Source: Eubacterium callanderi
GTDB lineage: Bacteria > Bacillota > Clostridia > Eubacteriales > Eubacteriaceae
Length of the DNA: 64,000 nt
Direction: 5' to 3'
Assembly: GCF_900142645.1 (NCBI RefSeq)
Contig: NZ_FRBP01000002.1
Location: 248,001-312,000, forward strand
Shown here one piece after another: positions 8,615-17,568 of the stretch. Position 1 is the stretch's first letter, and each line of letters begins with the position of its first letter. A model generated the notes under the pieces. That model did not search any database. It was given only the letters and a program-made list of their open reading frames with translations, and was not told the origin of the DNA. Position numbers and translations under genes: made by a program.

Positions 8615-10843
8615 CTACAAGGTGGCAGGGGGATCAATTTCGATTGACACCTTTGAGGCCAACCGCTCTATTTCCCCCGCCGCCGTTACTTCTTCAATAA
8701 TATGTTTAAAGGCATCCAAATCCTTTGTTTTCAACAAAATTTTCCAGCGAATCTGTCCGTTTCCACGGATGACGCCAGATAAAAAGGGCTCAAAAATTTC
8801 CACAGATGTTCCAGATCCGGAGACTTTCTTTAACGAATGGAAAAACGCACGGCTGTCATTTGCCACCTGTGCTTCATTCGCATGAAACAAACTGAACAAT
8901 ACAAGATGCTTTTCCGGCGGATAGCCCATGAGACGCCGATATTCAAATTCCTGTCTGTAAAAATCTGCCGGATTTTCTGAAGTCAGCGCCGCATTCGTGA
9001 TGTTATCTGGTTCGTAGGTCTGAATCAGACAGGGTGTAGCCTCCGTCATACGGTTAAAAAAACGCTTGTAAAGCTGGTAAGCGTTCTCCGATGAGCTGTA
9101 GTCCCCATGGTTTAAATCGCCATCAATGAGCAGCGCAGCAGCTAACCCGATATTTTGAAAATCAAAATTTCTCAGCAGCATCCGTGTCCCCAAAATAATA
9201 TCCCAGTGTTTCTCCGAGAGCTCTCGATTGACTTTTTTAAAATCTTCATAGGAGGTGATGGTTTCACCGTCCAGTTTTAAAATTCGACTGTCGGGGTAGC
9301 GCTTTTTCAGCAGCTCATAGACCTGGTCAATCCCCAGCCCCAGCGCCTTGATTTTTTTCTCTCCGCATTCGGGACAGATCGTGTTTCTTTTTTTAGTATA
9401 CCCGCAGTAATGACATTTTAAAACATCACCTCCTGCATAGTATTTCAGACTGACGCCGCAGGCAGGGCATTTTTCCACATAACCGCAGCTCCTGCAAAAG
9501 ACATAAGAGGCATAGCCGCGTTTATTGATCAGCAGCATGGCTGTCTTTTTTTCCGCCAGTGTTTTTTCAAGACACTCTTTGAGGCGGTAGCTCATAAAGT
9601 CAAAATTCCCTGACTTCATTTCACTCTGCATATCCACAATGGCCGGCACAGGCTTCTTTCTTGCAAAACAGGGCGCGTTGTAAATTCCTGTCCATTCCCC
9701 GGTTTCCGTCTTTTTTACCGCCGCGACAGATGGAATCTCATCACTGATGATCATATCCGCATCGCAGAGGGACGCGTATTTCTGAGCAATGGTAATGGTA
9801 TTATACCGGGGCATTGCAGACGCATAATAGGATGGATCGCGTTCTTCATCCACAATGATGAGCCCAAGCTTTCTGAAGGGCATGAATAATGCCGCCCTCG
9901 ACCCTACTAATACCTTTATCTCGCCACAGCTTACCCGTTTAAAAATCTGATACCGCTCCTTTTGGCTGAGCTTTCCATGACAAACCGCCACAGCGTTTCC
10001 AAAATATTGGTATAGCAAGGTCCGCGTCTCAAGGGAAAGCCCAATTTCCGGGAACAGCATCAATGCTGTCTTTCCCCTGCTCAGACACTCCTCCACCGCC
10101 TTACAGTAGAGCATAAGTCTGGTTTCTAAATTTTCCTCAAAAATAAAGCACGGAGTTCCCTTTTGTCGTTTCTCTGAAAATTGGCGATATAAAAAATCGC
10201 CGCTCTCCGAGATCACAATATCTTCTGGCTCTACTTTTTCACCTATCGCCTTACAGCTTGTATCCCGTTCATAGGCAGAAACCAGTCCCTTCTTCTCAAG
10301 GGAGCGAAGGCTGCTGCCAACATCTCCCAGCAGCTCACAGATCTCTCTTCTGGTGAAATCCCTTGTCTCAAGCAGCTCGAGAATTTGTTTCTGTACCGGT
10401 CCGCTCACCCTTTCTTTTTGTTCAAGCCGATAGACTTTTTCAGTGGATTCGTAGGGCTCAAAGGCGATCCGGTTCTCATGGGGGTTTTCCTCAGAGATCA
10501 CCAGCCGCCTGACAACCTTCACAGGGCTTGTAAAATGATAAAGGCCCTCATAAAACAAAGAGCAGTAGGTGCTTTTCATCCAGAGACATAAAGCGATCTG
10601 TTCCTTTGTTAAAATCGGGCTTTCATCAATAACTGCTTCAAGTTCTTTGATTTTATCCGGATAAGCAGTTTCCTTTTTCACACGGACCACAAAGCCCTCA
10701 AGCTGACGGTTTCCGTTCCCGAAGGTTACGCCGACGCGCACTCCGGGAACAACGACCGGCTCAAACCTTTCCGGTATTTTATAATCGTAAGGATGATCAA
10801 TTCGCTTATTCGTCTGATTTAAATAAATCTCAGCAAATTTCAC
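8615..10843 (-). CDS. priA: PriA-like primosomal protein with degenerate helicase motifs
   Basis: PriA restarts stalled replication forks and is normally a 3'-5' DNA helicase. The 742-residue length, N-terminal 3' DNA-binding domain and eight zinc cysteines (450, 453, 459, 462, 477, 480, 490, 493) identify the family. The ATPase motifs are eroded. The Walker A segment expected near 232-246 reads FEENLETRLMLY, with no GxGKT. The DEEH box is DEER (332-335). The SATP motif is replaced by SDEIP (367-371). The arginine-finger QVAGRAGR motif is LYKRFFNRMTE (591-601). It probably binds DNA and zinc but is not expected to hydrolyse ATP. No frameshift is present and the frame is intact. Confidence 0.88.
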   Translation of the reverse strand: MKFAEIYLNQTNKRIDHPYDYKIPERFEPVVVPGVRVGVTFGNGNRQLEGFVVRVKKETAYPDKIKELEAVIDESPILTKEQIALCLWMKSTYCSLFYEGLYHFTSPVKVVRRLVISEENPHENRIAFEPYESTEKVYRLEQKERVSGPVQKQILELLETRDFTRREICELLGDVGSSLRSLEKKGLVSAYERDTSCKAIGEKVEPEDIVISESGDFLYRQFSEKRQKGTPCFIFEENLETRLMLYCKAVEECLSRGKTALMLFPEIGLSLETRTLLYQYFGNAVAVCHGKLSQKERYQIFKRVSCGEIKVLVGSRAALFMPFRKLGLIIVDEERDPSYYASAMPRYNTITIAQKYASLCDADMIISDEIPSVAAVKKTETGEWTGIYNAPCFARKKPVPAIVDMQSEMKSGNFDFMSYRLKECLEKTLAEKKTAMLLINKRGYASYVFCRSCGYVEKCPACGVSLKYYAGGDVLKCHYCGYTKKRNTICPECGEKKIKALGLGIDQVYELLKKRYPDSRILKLDGETITSYEDFKKVNRELSEKHWDIILGTRMLLRNFDFQNIGLAAALLIDGDLNHGDYSSSENAYQLYKRFFNRMTEATPCLIQTYEPDNITNAALTSENPADFYRQEFEYRRLMGYPPEKHLVLFSLFHANEAQVANDSRAFFHSLKKVSGSGTSVEIFEPFLSGVIRGNGQIRWKILLKTKDLDAFKHIIEEVTAAGEIERLASKVSIEIDPPATL

Positions 10844-10851
10844 AACTGTTC

Positions 10852-11184
10852 CTATAAATCTTCAGCCATATCAGCGGTTGTTTCAGCTTCGCTACAAAGT
10901 TCATCTTCCGGGAAAACAGCATCTTCAAAAACATCGTCAACCTCTGAGGCTTCTGCAGGCTGTACGGGGCGTACAAGGTCCTGCGCGATTTCCGCAGTCG
11001 CAATGGAAACCGGATTATCAATGGTAATTTTCACCAATGGTTCGTCACCATCAATGATTTCTCTTGCTCTTTTAGCGGTTGCCAGCACCAGCTCATATTT
11101 ATTGCTCGCCTTGGAAATTAAATCGTTGATGGCTGGATAGCGCATCCCTTTACTTGTATAATTATCTGTAATATTTGGTTTCAT
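10852..11184 (-). CDS. rpoZ: RNA polymerase omega subunit
   Basis: Small subunit that helps assemble RNA polymerase. The N-terminal 60 residues contain the family pattern, with SKYELV-like SNKYELVLATAKRARE. The 110-residue protein has an acidic C-terminal extension rich in Glu and Asp that is longer than in Bacillus omega. It lies between gmk (2-bp gap) and priA (8-bp gap); the coaBC gene that usually separates rpoZ and priA is missing. Confidence 0.93.
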   Translation of the reverse strand: MKPNITDNYTSKGMRYPAINDLISKASNKYELVLATAKRAREIIDGDEPLVKITIDNPVSIATAEIAQDLVRPVQPAEASEVDDVFEDAVFPEDELCSEAETTADMAEDL

Positions 11185-11186
11185 TT

Positions 11187-11819
11187 CTACCTCCCTAGAA
11201 TATCATTTACTTTGTTTTTCAAACGTTCGGTTCTGCATTTTTCAGCAGTGATAATGGATTCGACCTGGTGTGCCGCCACATTTTTATCCTGATTAATGAC
11301 AATATAGCTGTAATCATCCGCATTTGTCATCTCATCATAAGCACAGCTCAGACGCATTTCCATCTGCTCTGCACTTTCTGTACCACGCATCTCAATTCTT
11401 CTGCGCAGCTCCTTCATAGACGGGGGCGCTATAAAAATATAAATACCTTCCTTGTAGTTCTCACGAACCTTTGCGGCACCCTGAATATCAATTTCCAGTA
11501 TAACATCATACCCTTCTTCGAGCAGATTTTCAACATAATCCTTTGGAGTTCCATAATAATTATCATAAACCGTTGCGTATTCCAGGTACTTTCCCTGCTC
11601 AATGCGCTGTTTAAACTCTTCTTTGGTGACAAAGAAGTAATCCTTCCCCGGCACTTCATAATTTCTTGGTGAACGGGTGGTCTCAGAAATGGAAAGCCGT
11701 ATCTCCGGGCGGTTTTCACGCACAATTCTGCACACTGTGCCCTTACCGGCACAGGAAGGCCCTGAGATGACAATCAGAATCCCTTTTTCCCGTTCAAAAA
11801 ATTTTTCTTCACTACTCAT
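11187..11819 (-). CDS. gmk: Guanylate kinase
   Basis: Phosphorylates GMP or dGMP to the diphosphate. The P-loop reads GPSCAGKGT, with Cys and Gly replacing the more usual GPSGAGKST residues but keeping the GKx core. The GMP-binding block TTRSPRNYE and the lid sequence follow. At 210 residues it is normal length. It is immediately upstream of rpoZ, the conserved pair. Confidence 0.96.
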   Translation of the reverse strand: MSSEEKFFEREKGILIVISGPSCAGKGTVCRIVRENRPEIRLSISETTRSPRNYEVPGKDYFFVTKEEFKQRIEQGKYLEYATVYDNYYGTPKDYVENLLEEGYDVILEIDIQGAAKVRENYKEGIYIFIAPPSMKELRRRIEMRGTESAEQMEMRLSCAYDEMTNADDYSYIVINQDKNVAAHQVESIITAEKCRTERLKNKVNDILGR

Positions 11820-11858
11820 ATTTGCTTAAACTCCTCCAATTGCTGACGTTTTTTTATA

Positions 11859-12740
11859 TCATTCGATATTCTGTATCTGTTCGCGGATTTTTTCAATTTC
11901 ACTTTTGACATCTACTACAAGATTGGCAATGCCGATGTCGTTGGACTTTGAACCGATGGTATTGATCTCACGGTTTAATTCCTGTACCAGAAAATCCAGC
12001 TTACGGCCAACCGGTTCATCCTCTTCTCCCAGAATCTCTTTTAAACGGCCGGTATGGCTTTTAAGCCGTGTCAGCTCCTCGCTGATGTCCAGCTTGTCCG
12101 CCATAATGGCCACCTCGGTTAAAACACGCTTTTCATCCACTTCCATAGAATCTGTGTAGGCTTCCACTTTTGTGCGGAGCTCTTCCTGATATTTTTTCAG
12201 CATTTCAGGACTTTTAGCCTCTATGGCTGAAACAGCCTCTTCAATAACAGCGCAGCGGGCCGCAACATCCCTTTTGAGGGCTTCTCCCTCACGGCTTCGG
12301 CTGGTGTCCACCTGTTCCAGGGCTTCCTCCAGCACCGGGGCCATTTTACACCAGACCTCGTCATAATCCACGCTTTCATCCTCAAGACTTACAACATCTG
12401 GAAATTTGGCAATCAGTCCCGGGCTCAGATCATCATCAATCATGGAGTCCAGGGTTTTAATTTCATTCAGAACATGGATGTATGCCTTAGCAAGATCACG
12501 GTTAAACACAATCCGTTTATTCTGAGCGTCCAGCTCGTTATATTTGATAAAAATCTCAATGCGTCCACGGGCGATTTTTTCACTGATGGCCTTGCGGATA
12601 TTTTCCTCAATGGGATTCAATGACCGCGGCAGCTTCAGAAAAAAATCTCTGAAACGATGATTAATCGTTTTTATTTCAATTGATATCTCCAGTGCTTCAT
12701 CTCTGTAATCCTTACGGCCAAAACCTGTCATACTTTTCAT
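11859..12740 (-). CDS. yicC: YicC/YloC family endoribonuclease
   Basis: The N-terminus MKSMTGFGR and the C-terminal DUF1732-type segment (LVQELNREINTIGSKSND) are diagnostic of YicC/YloC, a family shown in other bacteria to be an endoribonuclease. It is 293 residues. It lies between dapF and gmk; the remA gene usually found between yloC and gmk in Firmicutes is absent, and only 39 bp separate the two genes here. Confidence 0.93.
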   Translation of the reverse strand: MKSMTGFGRKDYRDEALEISIEIKTINHRFRDFFLKLPRSLNPIEENIRKAISEKIARGRIEIFIKYNELDAQNKRIVFNRDLAKAYIHVLNEIKTLDSMIDDDLSPGLIAKFPDVVSLEDESVDYDEVWCKMAPVLEEALEQVDTSRSREGEALKRDVAARCAVIEEAVSAIEAKSPEMLKKYQEELRTKVEAYTDSMEVDEKRVLTEVAIMADKLDISEELTRLKSHTGRLKEILGEEDEPVGRKLDFLVQELNREINTIGSKSNDIGIANLVVDVKSEIEKIREQIQNIE

Positions 12741-12766
12741 TTTTGTTGCCTCCGTTCTTTTCAGGC

Positions 12767-13645
12767 TTACAATCCTCTTAAAGCTGCAAATAACGCTTCT
12801 TCTTCATTTGGAACCTGCATTTCATAGGTCCCCCTAAAAACAACCTTTGCCGGTCCTGTCATAAAGACAGCGCTCCCGTCGAGCTCAATCACCAGATCTC
12901 CGCCGGATAAACAGGCGTGGACCTTATTGCCAACCAAGCCCATGCGGTGCAGCACCGCAACCGTCACACAGGTACCAGTACCACAAGCCAGCGTACGGCC
13001 GACACCGCGTTCCCATGTATCCATGGCAATACTGTCATGGCTGATGACCTCCGCAAAGCTGATATTACATTTATTTGGGAACATAGGGTGCTTTTCAAAA
13101 TAAGGGCCAACCTCCTCTATGGGGAAGCTGTCCACATTTTCGACTAAAACAGCCATATGCGGATTGCCCATAGACGCGCAGCCATAGGTAAGCTCCCGAT
13201 CTTTGTAAGTGATCTTTTCACCGAGGAGTGTCGTTTTATCCGAAATGACCGGAATGTCCTGTGTCTGAAAACTGACACTGCCCATGCTTACTCTGATGGT
13301 TGATACCCCCCGGTAGGATTCTAAAACCTGGACGCCGATTTTACCGGCTCTGGTCTCAACCTCAAAGGGTTTTGACGCGTCCACAATACCAGCATCGGCT
13401 GCATATTTGGCAAGACAGCGGACGCCGTTGCCGCACATTTCAGCAATGGAACCGTCCTGGTTGTAATAATTCATTCGCACATCACAGGACTCCGAAGGCT
13501 CGACCAGAATCAAACCGTCTGCGCCGATGCCAAAATGCGGCCTGCACATTGCCTCTATTAACGGCGCCGGCAGCTCGATGGACTGATCCATATTGTCAAT
13601 GACGATAAAGTCATTTCCGGCACCCTGCATTTTTGTAAAATTCAT
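12767..13645 (-). CDS. dapF: Diaminopimelate epimerase
   Basis: Interconverts LL- and meso-diaminopimelate for lysine and peptidoglycan. Both catalytic cysteines are in their motifs: MCGNGVRCLA near residue 70 and ACGTGTC near 218. The 292-residue length is a little above average. It is the first gene of the minus-strand housekeeping operon, preceded by a good sigma-A promoter at 13685-13713. Its position at the head of the yicC-gmk cluster is not the usual Bacillus arrangement. Confidence 0.96.
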   Translation of the reverse strand: MNFTKMQGAGNDFIVIDNMDQSIELPAPLIEAMCRPHFGIGADGLILVEPSESCDVRMNYYNQDGSIAEMCGNGVRCLAKYAADAGIVDASKPFEVETRAGKIGVQVLESYRGVSTIRVSMGSVSFQTQDIPVISDKTTLLGEKITYKDRELTYGCASMGNPHMAVLVENVDSFPIEEVGPYFEKHPMFPNKCNISFAEVISHDSIAMDTWERGVGRTLACGTGTCVTVAVLHRMGLVGNKVHACLSGGDLVIELDGSAVFMTGPAKVVFRGTYEMQVPNEEEALFAALRGL

Positions 13646-13684
13646 TCTTAAGCCTATCTTTCCATTTTGAATTATTTACCTTCT

Positions 13685-13713
13685 ATCATATCCAAAAAAC
13701 TTCCAAAAAACAA
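13685..13713 (-). promoter_or_regulatory. Sigma-A promoter of the dapF operon
   Basis: Minus-strand TTGTTT (13708-13713), a 17-bp spacer and TATGAT (13685-13690), 40 bp upstream of the dapF ATG. Confidence 0.65.
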
Positions 13714-13790
13714 CAGGAAATGCTAGAATTATTTGAAAAGATTAAATAAAGAAATAAAAATCTTTAAAATAGATGAAGGGAATTGAACCA

Positions 13791-15602
13791 ATGGCATTTG
13801 ACGGCATTACTACCAAACATTTAATAAAAGAATTACAGGCGACCATCATGGGTGGCCGTATCCGCAAAATATACCAGCCCGAAAACGATGAAATCCGCAT
13901 GACGATTAACAGAGAAAAGGAAAATTATAACCTCCTGATCTCAGCCAACGCCAACAATCCGCGCGTCTACCTGAGTGAAAAGCTCAAGGAAAACCCCAAC
14001 ACGCCCCCCAGCTTCTGCATGGTGCTGAGAAAACACCTTCTCAACGGCATCATTGTGGACATTGTGCAGCACGAAACAGACCGGGTGATCGAGTTCAGCA
14101 TCTCCGGTAAAAATGAATTCAACGATGTGGTGATCAAAAAGCTGATGGTCGAGATCATGGGCCGAAACAGCAATGTTATTTTAATCGATGATAAGACAAA
14201 CGCCTCCGGCGAAACCCAGGATAGTGAGGACATCATTCTGGACGCCATGAAAAAAGTGGGCTCCGGCTCCAACCGCTACCGCCAGATTCTGCCTGGCAAG
14301 GCCTATATTTACCCGCCTGAAAGCGGCCGGCAGAATTTTTTATCTCTGACAGAGGCCCGGTATCATGAAATGGTGGCGGAAAACGCCGAAACCGTTACCG
14401 AACGCTTCTGGGTGCAGTGCTTTCTGGGCTTAAGCCCCATTATCGCCCGGGAATTCTGTTTCAGAGCCGGTCTTAACCCTGAGCTCAAGCTCAGAGAATT
14501 TTCAAAAAAGCAGCTTGGCTATTTATATCAGGCTTTCAGAGAGGTTATGGATGAAATTGAAAAGGGGCCCGACTGCGGCATTTATTACTTTCGGCGTGAA
14601 ATCATTGATTTTTCAACGGTCAGCCTCCACCATATGACCGATAACGAACGCAGTGCCTACACAAGCGTCTCAAAAATGCTGGAAGCATTTTACTATATCA
14701 AGGATAAAAAAATCCGTTTCAAGGCAAAGAGCGCCAATCTGCGGCATCAGCTGGACACTCTGTTGAAAAAAAACTACAAAAAGCTCCAGAACCTGCATCA
14801 GGATATGGACAACTCCAAAAAAAACGAAAAAAACAAGCTCTACGGCGACCTGATTACCGCCAATATCTACAGGATTGAAAAGGGTATGGAGACCATTGAG
14901 CTGGTGGACTATACCGACCCGGAAATGAAAACCGTCAAGGTTCATCTCAAGGTCAATGAAACGCCCTCCCAAAATGCCCAGCGCTTTTATAAAAAATACA
15001 ACAAGGGCAAACGGGCCCAGATACAGCTGGCCGAACAGATCAAAACCACCGAGGAACAGGTCTACTACCTGGAGAGCCTCACAGGCGGTCTGGACCAATC
15101 CACAGAGCTCAACGAGCTGGACGAAATCCGCCACGAATTCATGCATTCTGAATTTAACAAAAAGGGCCTGACCCCTAAGGAAGCCAAGAAAAAGGTTGCA
15201 GCTTCCAAACCTCTGCACTTCATCTCATCCGAGGGCTTTGACATTTTTGTTGGGAAAAACAATTACCAGAACGATTATATTTCCACACGCCTGGGCGTAG
15301 ACGAGGACTGCTGGCTTCACGTCAAGGATATTCCCGGCTCACACGTCCTGGTGGTGGCAAAGGGGCGTTTCATCACAGAGGATACCCTTCTGGAGGCGGG
15401 AATGCTGGCAGCCTGGCACAGCAAGGCCAAAAACTCCGAAAATGTCCCGGTGGACTACGTTGAGTTCAAGTATTTAAAAAAGCCTAAAAAATCCAAACCA
15501 GGCATGGTTATTTTCACCAACCAAAACACCATGTACGTGACACCCAGCAAAGATAAAATCACCGCGATCCGGCAGGTTTTCGACAGCGACGAGCAAATGT
15601 AG
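13791..15602 (+). CDS. rqcH: RqcH/NFACT ribosome quality-control protein (Rqc2 homologue)
   Basis: Binds stalled 50S-peptidyl-tRNA complexes and recruits tRNA-Ala to add C-terminal alanine tails. It has an NFACT-N domain at the N-terminus with the HETDRVIEF segment (the conserved DR), a long coiled-coil middle and a C-terminal NFACT-R domain (residues 480-570) containing WLHVKDIPGSHV. The start at 13791 (MAFDGI) fits the family and has AAGGGA upstream; an in-frame ATG 18 bp earlier is less likely. The product is 603 residues. It is transcribed divergently from dapF. It lies near ylmH, whose B. subtilis homologue also takes part in alanine tailing. Confidence 0.93.
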   Translation: MAFDGITTKHLIKELQATIMGGRIRKIYQPENDEIRMTINREKENYNLLISANANNPRVYLSEKLKENPNTPPSFCMVLRKHLLNGIIVDIVQHETDRVIEFSISGKNEFNDVVIKKLMVEIMGRNSNVILIDDKTNASGETQDSEDIILDAMKKVGSGSNRYRQILPGKAYIYPPESGRQNFLSLTEARYHEMVAENAETVTERFWVQCFLGLSPIIAREFCFRAGLNPELKLREFSKKQLGYLYQAFREVMDEIEKGPDCGIYYFRREIIDFSTVSLHHMTDNERSAYTSVSKMLEAFYYIKDKKIRFKAKSANLRHQLDTLLKKNYKKLQNLHQDMDNSKKNEKNKLYGDLITANIYRIEKGMETIELVDYTDPEMKTVKVHLKVNETPSQNAQRFYKKYNKGKRAQIQLAEQIKTTEEQVYYLESLTGGLDQSTELNELDEIRHEFMHSEFNKKGLTPKEAKKKVAASKPLHFISSEGFDIFVGKNNYQNDYISTRLGVDEDCWLHVKDIPGSHVLVVAKGRFITEDTLLEAGMLAAWHSKAKNSENVPVDYVEFKYLKKPKKSKPGMVIFTNQNTMYVTPSKDKITAIRQVFDSDEQM

Positions 15603-15749
15603 TCTAAACATAGCGTTAGAAGCATCTTAAATCCTCCGGCTTTCATATGACACATATGGCAAAGCGCAGCGTCATGTGACATAAAAAAACAAGGGGTCTG
15701 GTAAGCATTTTTTAACTCAGTTTATTTATTTTACTATTTAATTGTATTA

Positions 15750-15792
15750 TAATAAACAAAAGCGGTCTGCTTAAAAATAAAACAGACCGCTT
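15750..15792 (-). terminator. Intrinsic terminator after the RluA gene
   Basis: AAGCGGTCTG (15760-15769) pairs perfectly with CAGACCGCTT (15783-15792) over 10 bp. On the minus strand it is followed by TTTGTTTATTATAA. It ends the minus-strand rluA-family transcript and could also stop rqcH read-through. The rest of 15603-15879 shows no gene. Confidence 0.8.
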
Positions 15793-15879
15793 ATACTGCC
15801 TGCGCCTTGTCATATGTGTCGTATGAAAACGCGCAGCTTTATTTTTTTAAATGCTACGTTTGATTAAAATCCAAAGTTT

Positions 15880-16803
15880 TTACTCAATTTCCTTCAGCCC
15901 GTCCAGAATCGCCTGAAAGGCTTCGGGCAGGGGCGCAGAGAACTCCATGTACTCGCCGGTGCGGGGGTGCTTGAAGCCCAGCAGCTCAGCGTGAAGGCAC
16001 TGCCCCTCCGTCTTAAAGGGATTTTTTTTATCTCCTTTATATAAGGGATCGCCCGCGATGGGGTAGCCAATGGCCTGCATGTGCACCCTGATCTGATGCG
16101 TTCTGCCGGTTTCAAGGCGAAACTGCATCAGCGTATAGCCCTCTGCATAGCGCTTAAGGGTCTCGAAATGCGTAACTGCCTCTTTTGAATTTTCCTTAAC
16201 CACCGCCATACGGACACGATCCTTTGGATGCCTGCCGATGGGCATATCGATGGTGCCGCGGTTATTCTCCATGATGCCCTTCACCAGCGCCTTATACTGG
16301 CGGGTGATGGTGTGCGCCTTAAGCTGCTCCGTCAAATTCTGATGGGCGGCATTATTTTTCGCCACCATCAAAAGCCCAGAGGTATCCTTATCGATCCGGT
16401 GAATGATCCCCGGCCTGTAAACACCATTGATGTTTGACAGTGCGCCGGTATGGTGCATCAGGGCATTGACCAGCGTGCCGGACGGGCTGCCCGGGGCCGG
16501 GTGCACCACCATTCCCTTTGGCTTATTGACCACAATCACATCCTCATCCTCATAGATGATCTCTAAGGGGATATTCTCTGGCTCAATCGTGCTCTCCGCC
16601 GGCTCAGGAATCTCCATAGTAATGATCTCTTTGCCCTTCAGCTTATAGCTGGCTTTTTTCTGGCCGCCATCCACCTTCACGGCGCCTTCGTTCAGTAAAT
16701 TCTTAATATAGCCTCTGGAAAAATCCGGCTCCTGCTCAGCGCAGTAAGCGTCAAGACGCACACCAGCCTTTTCTTCCGAGACATGGTATTCTTTTATTTC
16801 CAT
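15880..16803 (-). CDS. RluA-family pseudouridine synthase (RluD-like)
   Basis: Isomerises specific uridines in 23S rRNA or tRNA. An N-terminal S4 RNA-binding domain (residues 10-60) is followed by the catalytic signature HRIDKDTSGLLMVAKN with its Asp nucleophile. The ATG at 16803 (MEIKEYH) is chosen because GAGG lies at good distance; the frame reads further only through a TTG. The product is 307 residues. A second family member is at 45198-46163, so the exact target position cannot be assigned from sequence alone. Confidence 0.93.
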   Translation of the reverse strand: MEIKEYHVSEEKAGVRLDAYCAEQEPDFSRGYIKNLLNEGAVKVDGGQKKASYKLKGKEIITMEIPEPAESTIEPENIPLEIIYEDEDVIVVNKPKGMVVHPAPGSPSGTLVNALMHHTGALSNINGVYRPGIIHRIDKDTSGLLMVAKNNAAHQNLTEQLKAHTITRQYKALVKGIMENNRGTIDMPIGRHPKDRVRMAVVKENSKEAVTHFETLKRYAEGYTLMQFRLETGRTHQIRVHMQAIGYPIAGDPLYKGDKKNPFKTEGQCLHAELLGFKHPRTGEYMEFSAPLPEAFQAILDGLKEIE

Positions 16804-16824
16804 TGATTCATTCCTCAATTTCTT

Positions 16825-17559
16825 CTAAATATATTTATCAACAATCAGACGAAGGTTTCCCTTTTTGGTGACACCGCCAAGCTCTGTGATCACTGCTTTT
16901 CCCTTGCCTCTGAACGAAATAACATCGCCATTCTTGATCCGATAATCATTTTTAGTGACCGCTTCATAGTTGACACGGACACGGCGCTGTTTAATATAAG
17001 TAATGCTGTCCTGTCTTGAAAAGCCCCATATTTTATTGATCACACCATCCAGACGGTCCGATGCAGCTACCAGCTCCAGACGCTTAAACCGCAGCTCAAA
17101 GGTTTTAATCAGGTCAGGCTCCAGTATTTCAGGCTTAATGGTCCTGCCCTTCACCTTTGTAAAATTCAAGGTGATAAAATCTCTCAGGCGTTCTGCAAAA
17201 ACCACCTGGACTTCTTCATCGTTCATATTAATATCGCCTACACATTCCCGCGTGATGCCCAAATGCATCAGCTCTCCGAGCACATTTCGGTGATCCATTG
17301 GAAATTCCTTGGGGAAAGCGACTGCCAGCATCGGCCATTCGAGTGTATCGGCTTCTAAATAATCCGGGTAGATACACAGCATTCGCCTTCCGGCATTTTC
17401 CGTTCCTCCCCAGAAAAGATAGGGCTCTCCAGAATGTTTTAAAATCTTTTCCATTTTCATCTGCATGGCCTCATCCTGAAAATCGAAAAACTGGGGGGCA
17501 TAATTATTCTGGCAGGCTTCCTCTACCCTGGCCAGCAAAAATTCATCTTTTTTATCCAT
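16825..17559 (-). CDS. ylmH: YlmH-like S4-domain RNA-binding protein
   Basis: Belongs to the YlmH family, cytosolic RNA-binding proteins that in B. subtilis act on stalled 50S subunits in alanine tailing. The C-terminal third is an S4 domain (SITYIKQRRVRVNYEAV). The ATG at 17559 was picked because GAGG is seven bases upstream; an ATG two codons earlier is too close to it. The gene normally follows yggT in the division cluster; here a MATE pump and a hypothetical gene separate them. It starts 9 bp after the MATE stop, so it is likely co-transcribed with it. Confidence 0.85.
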   Translation of the reverse strand: MDKKDEFLLARVEEACQNNYAPQFFDFQDEAMQMKMEKILKHSGEPYLFWGGTENAGRRMLCIYPDYLEADTLEWPMLAVAFPKEFPMDHRNVLGELMHLGITRECVGDINMNDEEVQVVFAERLRDFITLNFTKVKGRTIKPEILEPDLIKTFELRFKRLELVAASDRLDGVINKIWGFSRQDSITYIKQRRVRVNYEAVTKNDYRIKNGDVISFRGKGKAVITELGGVTKKGNLRLIVDKYI

Positions 17560-17568
17560 TTCCATACC

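Noticed and set aside
14670-15218. Minus-strand open frame of 182 codons inside rqcH
   Set aside because: Antisense shadow of a clearly coding gene, rich in Phe and Leu from complement of Lys/Glu codons.
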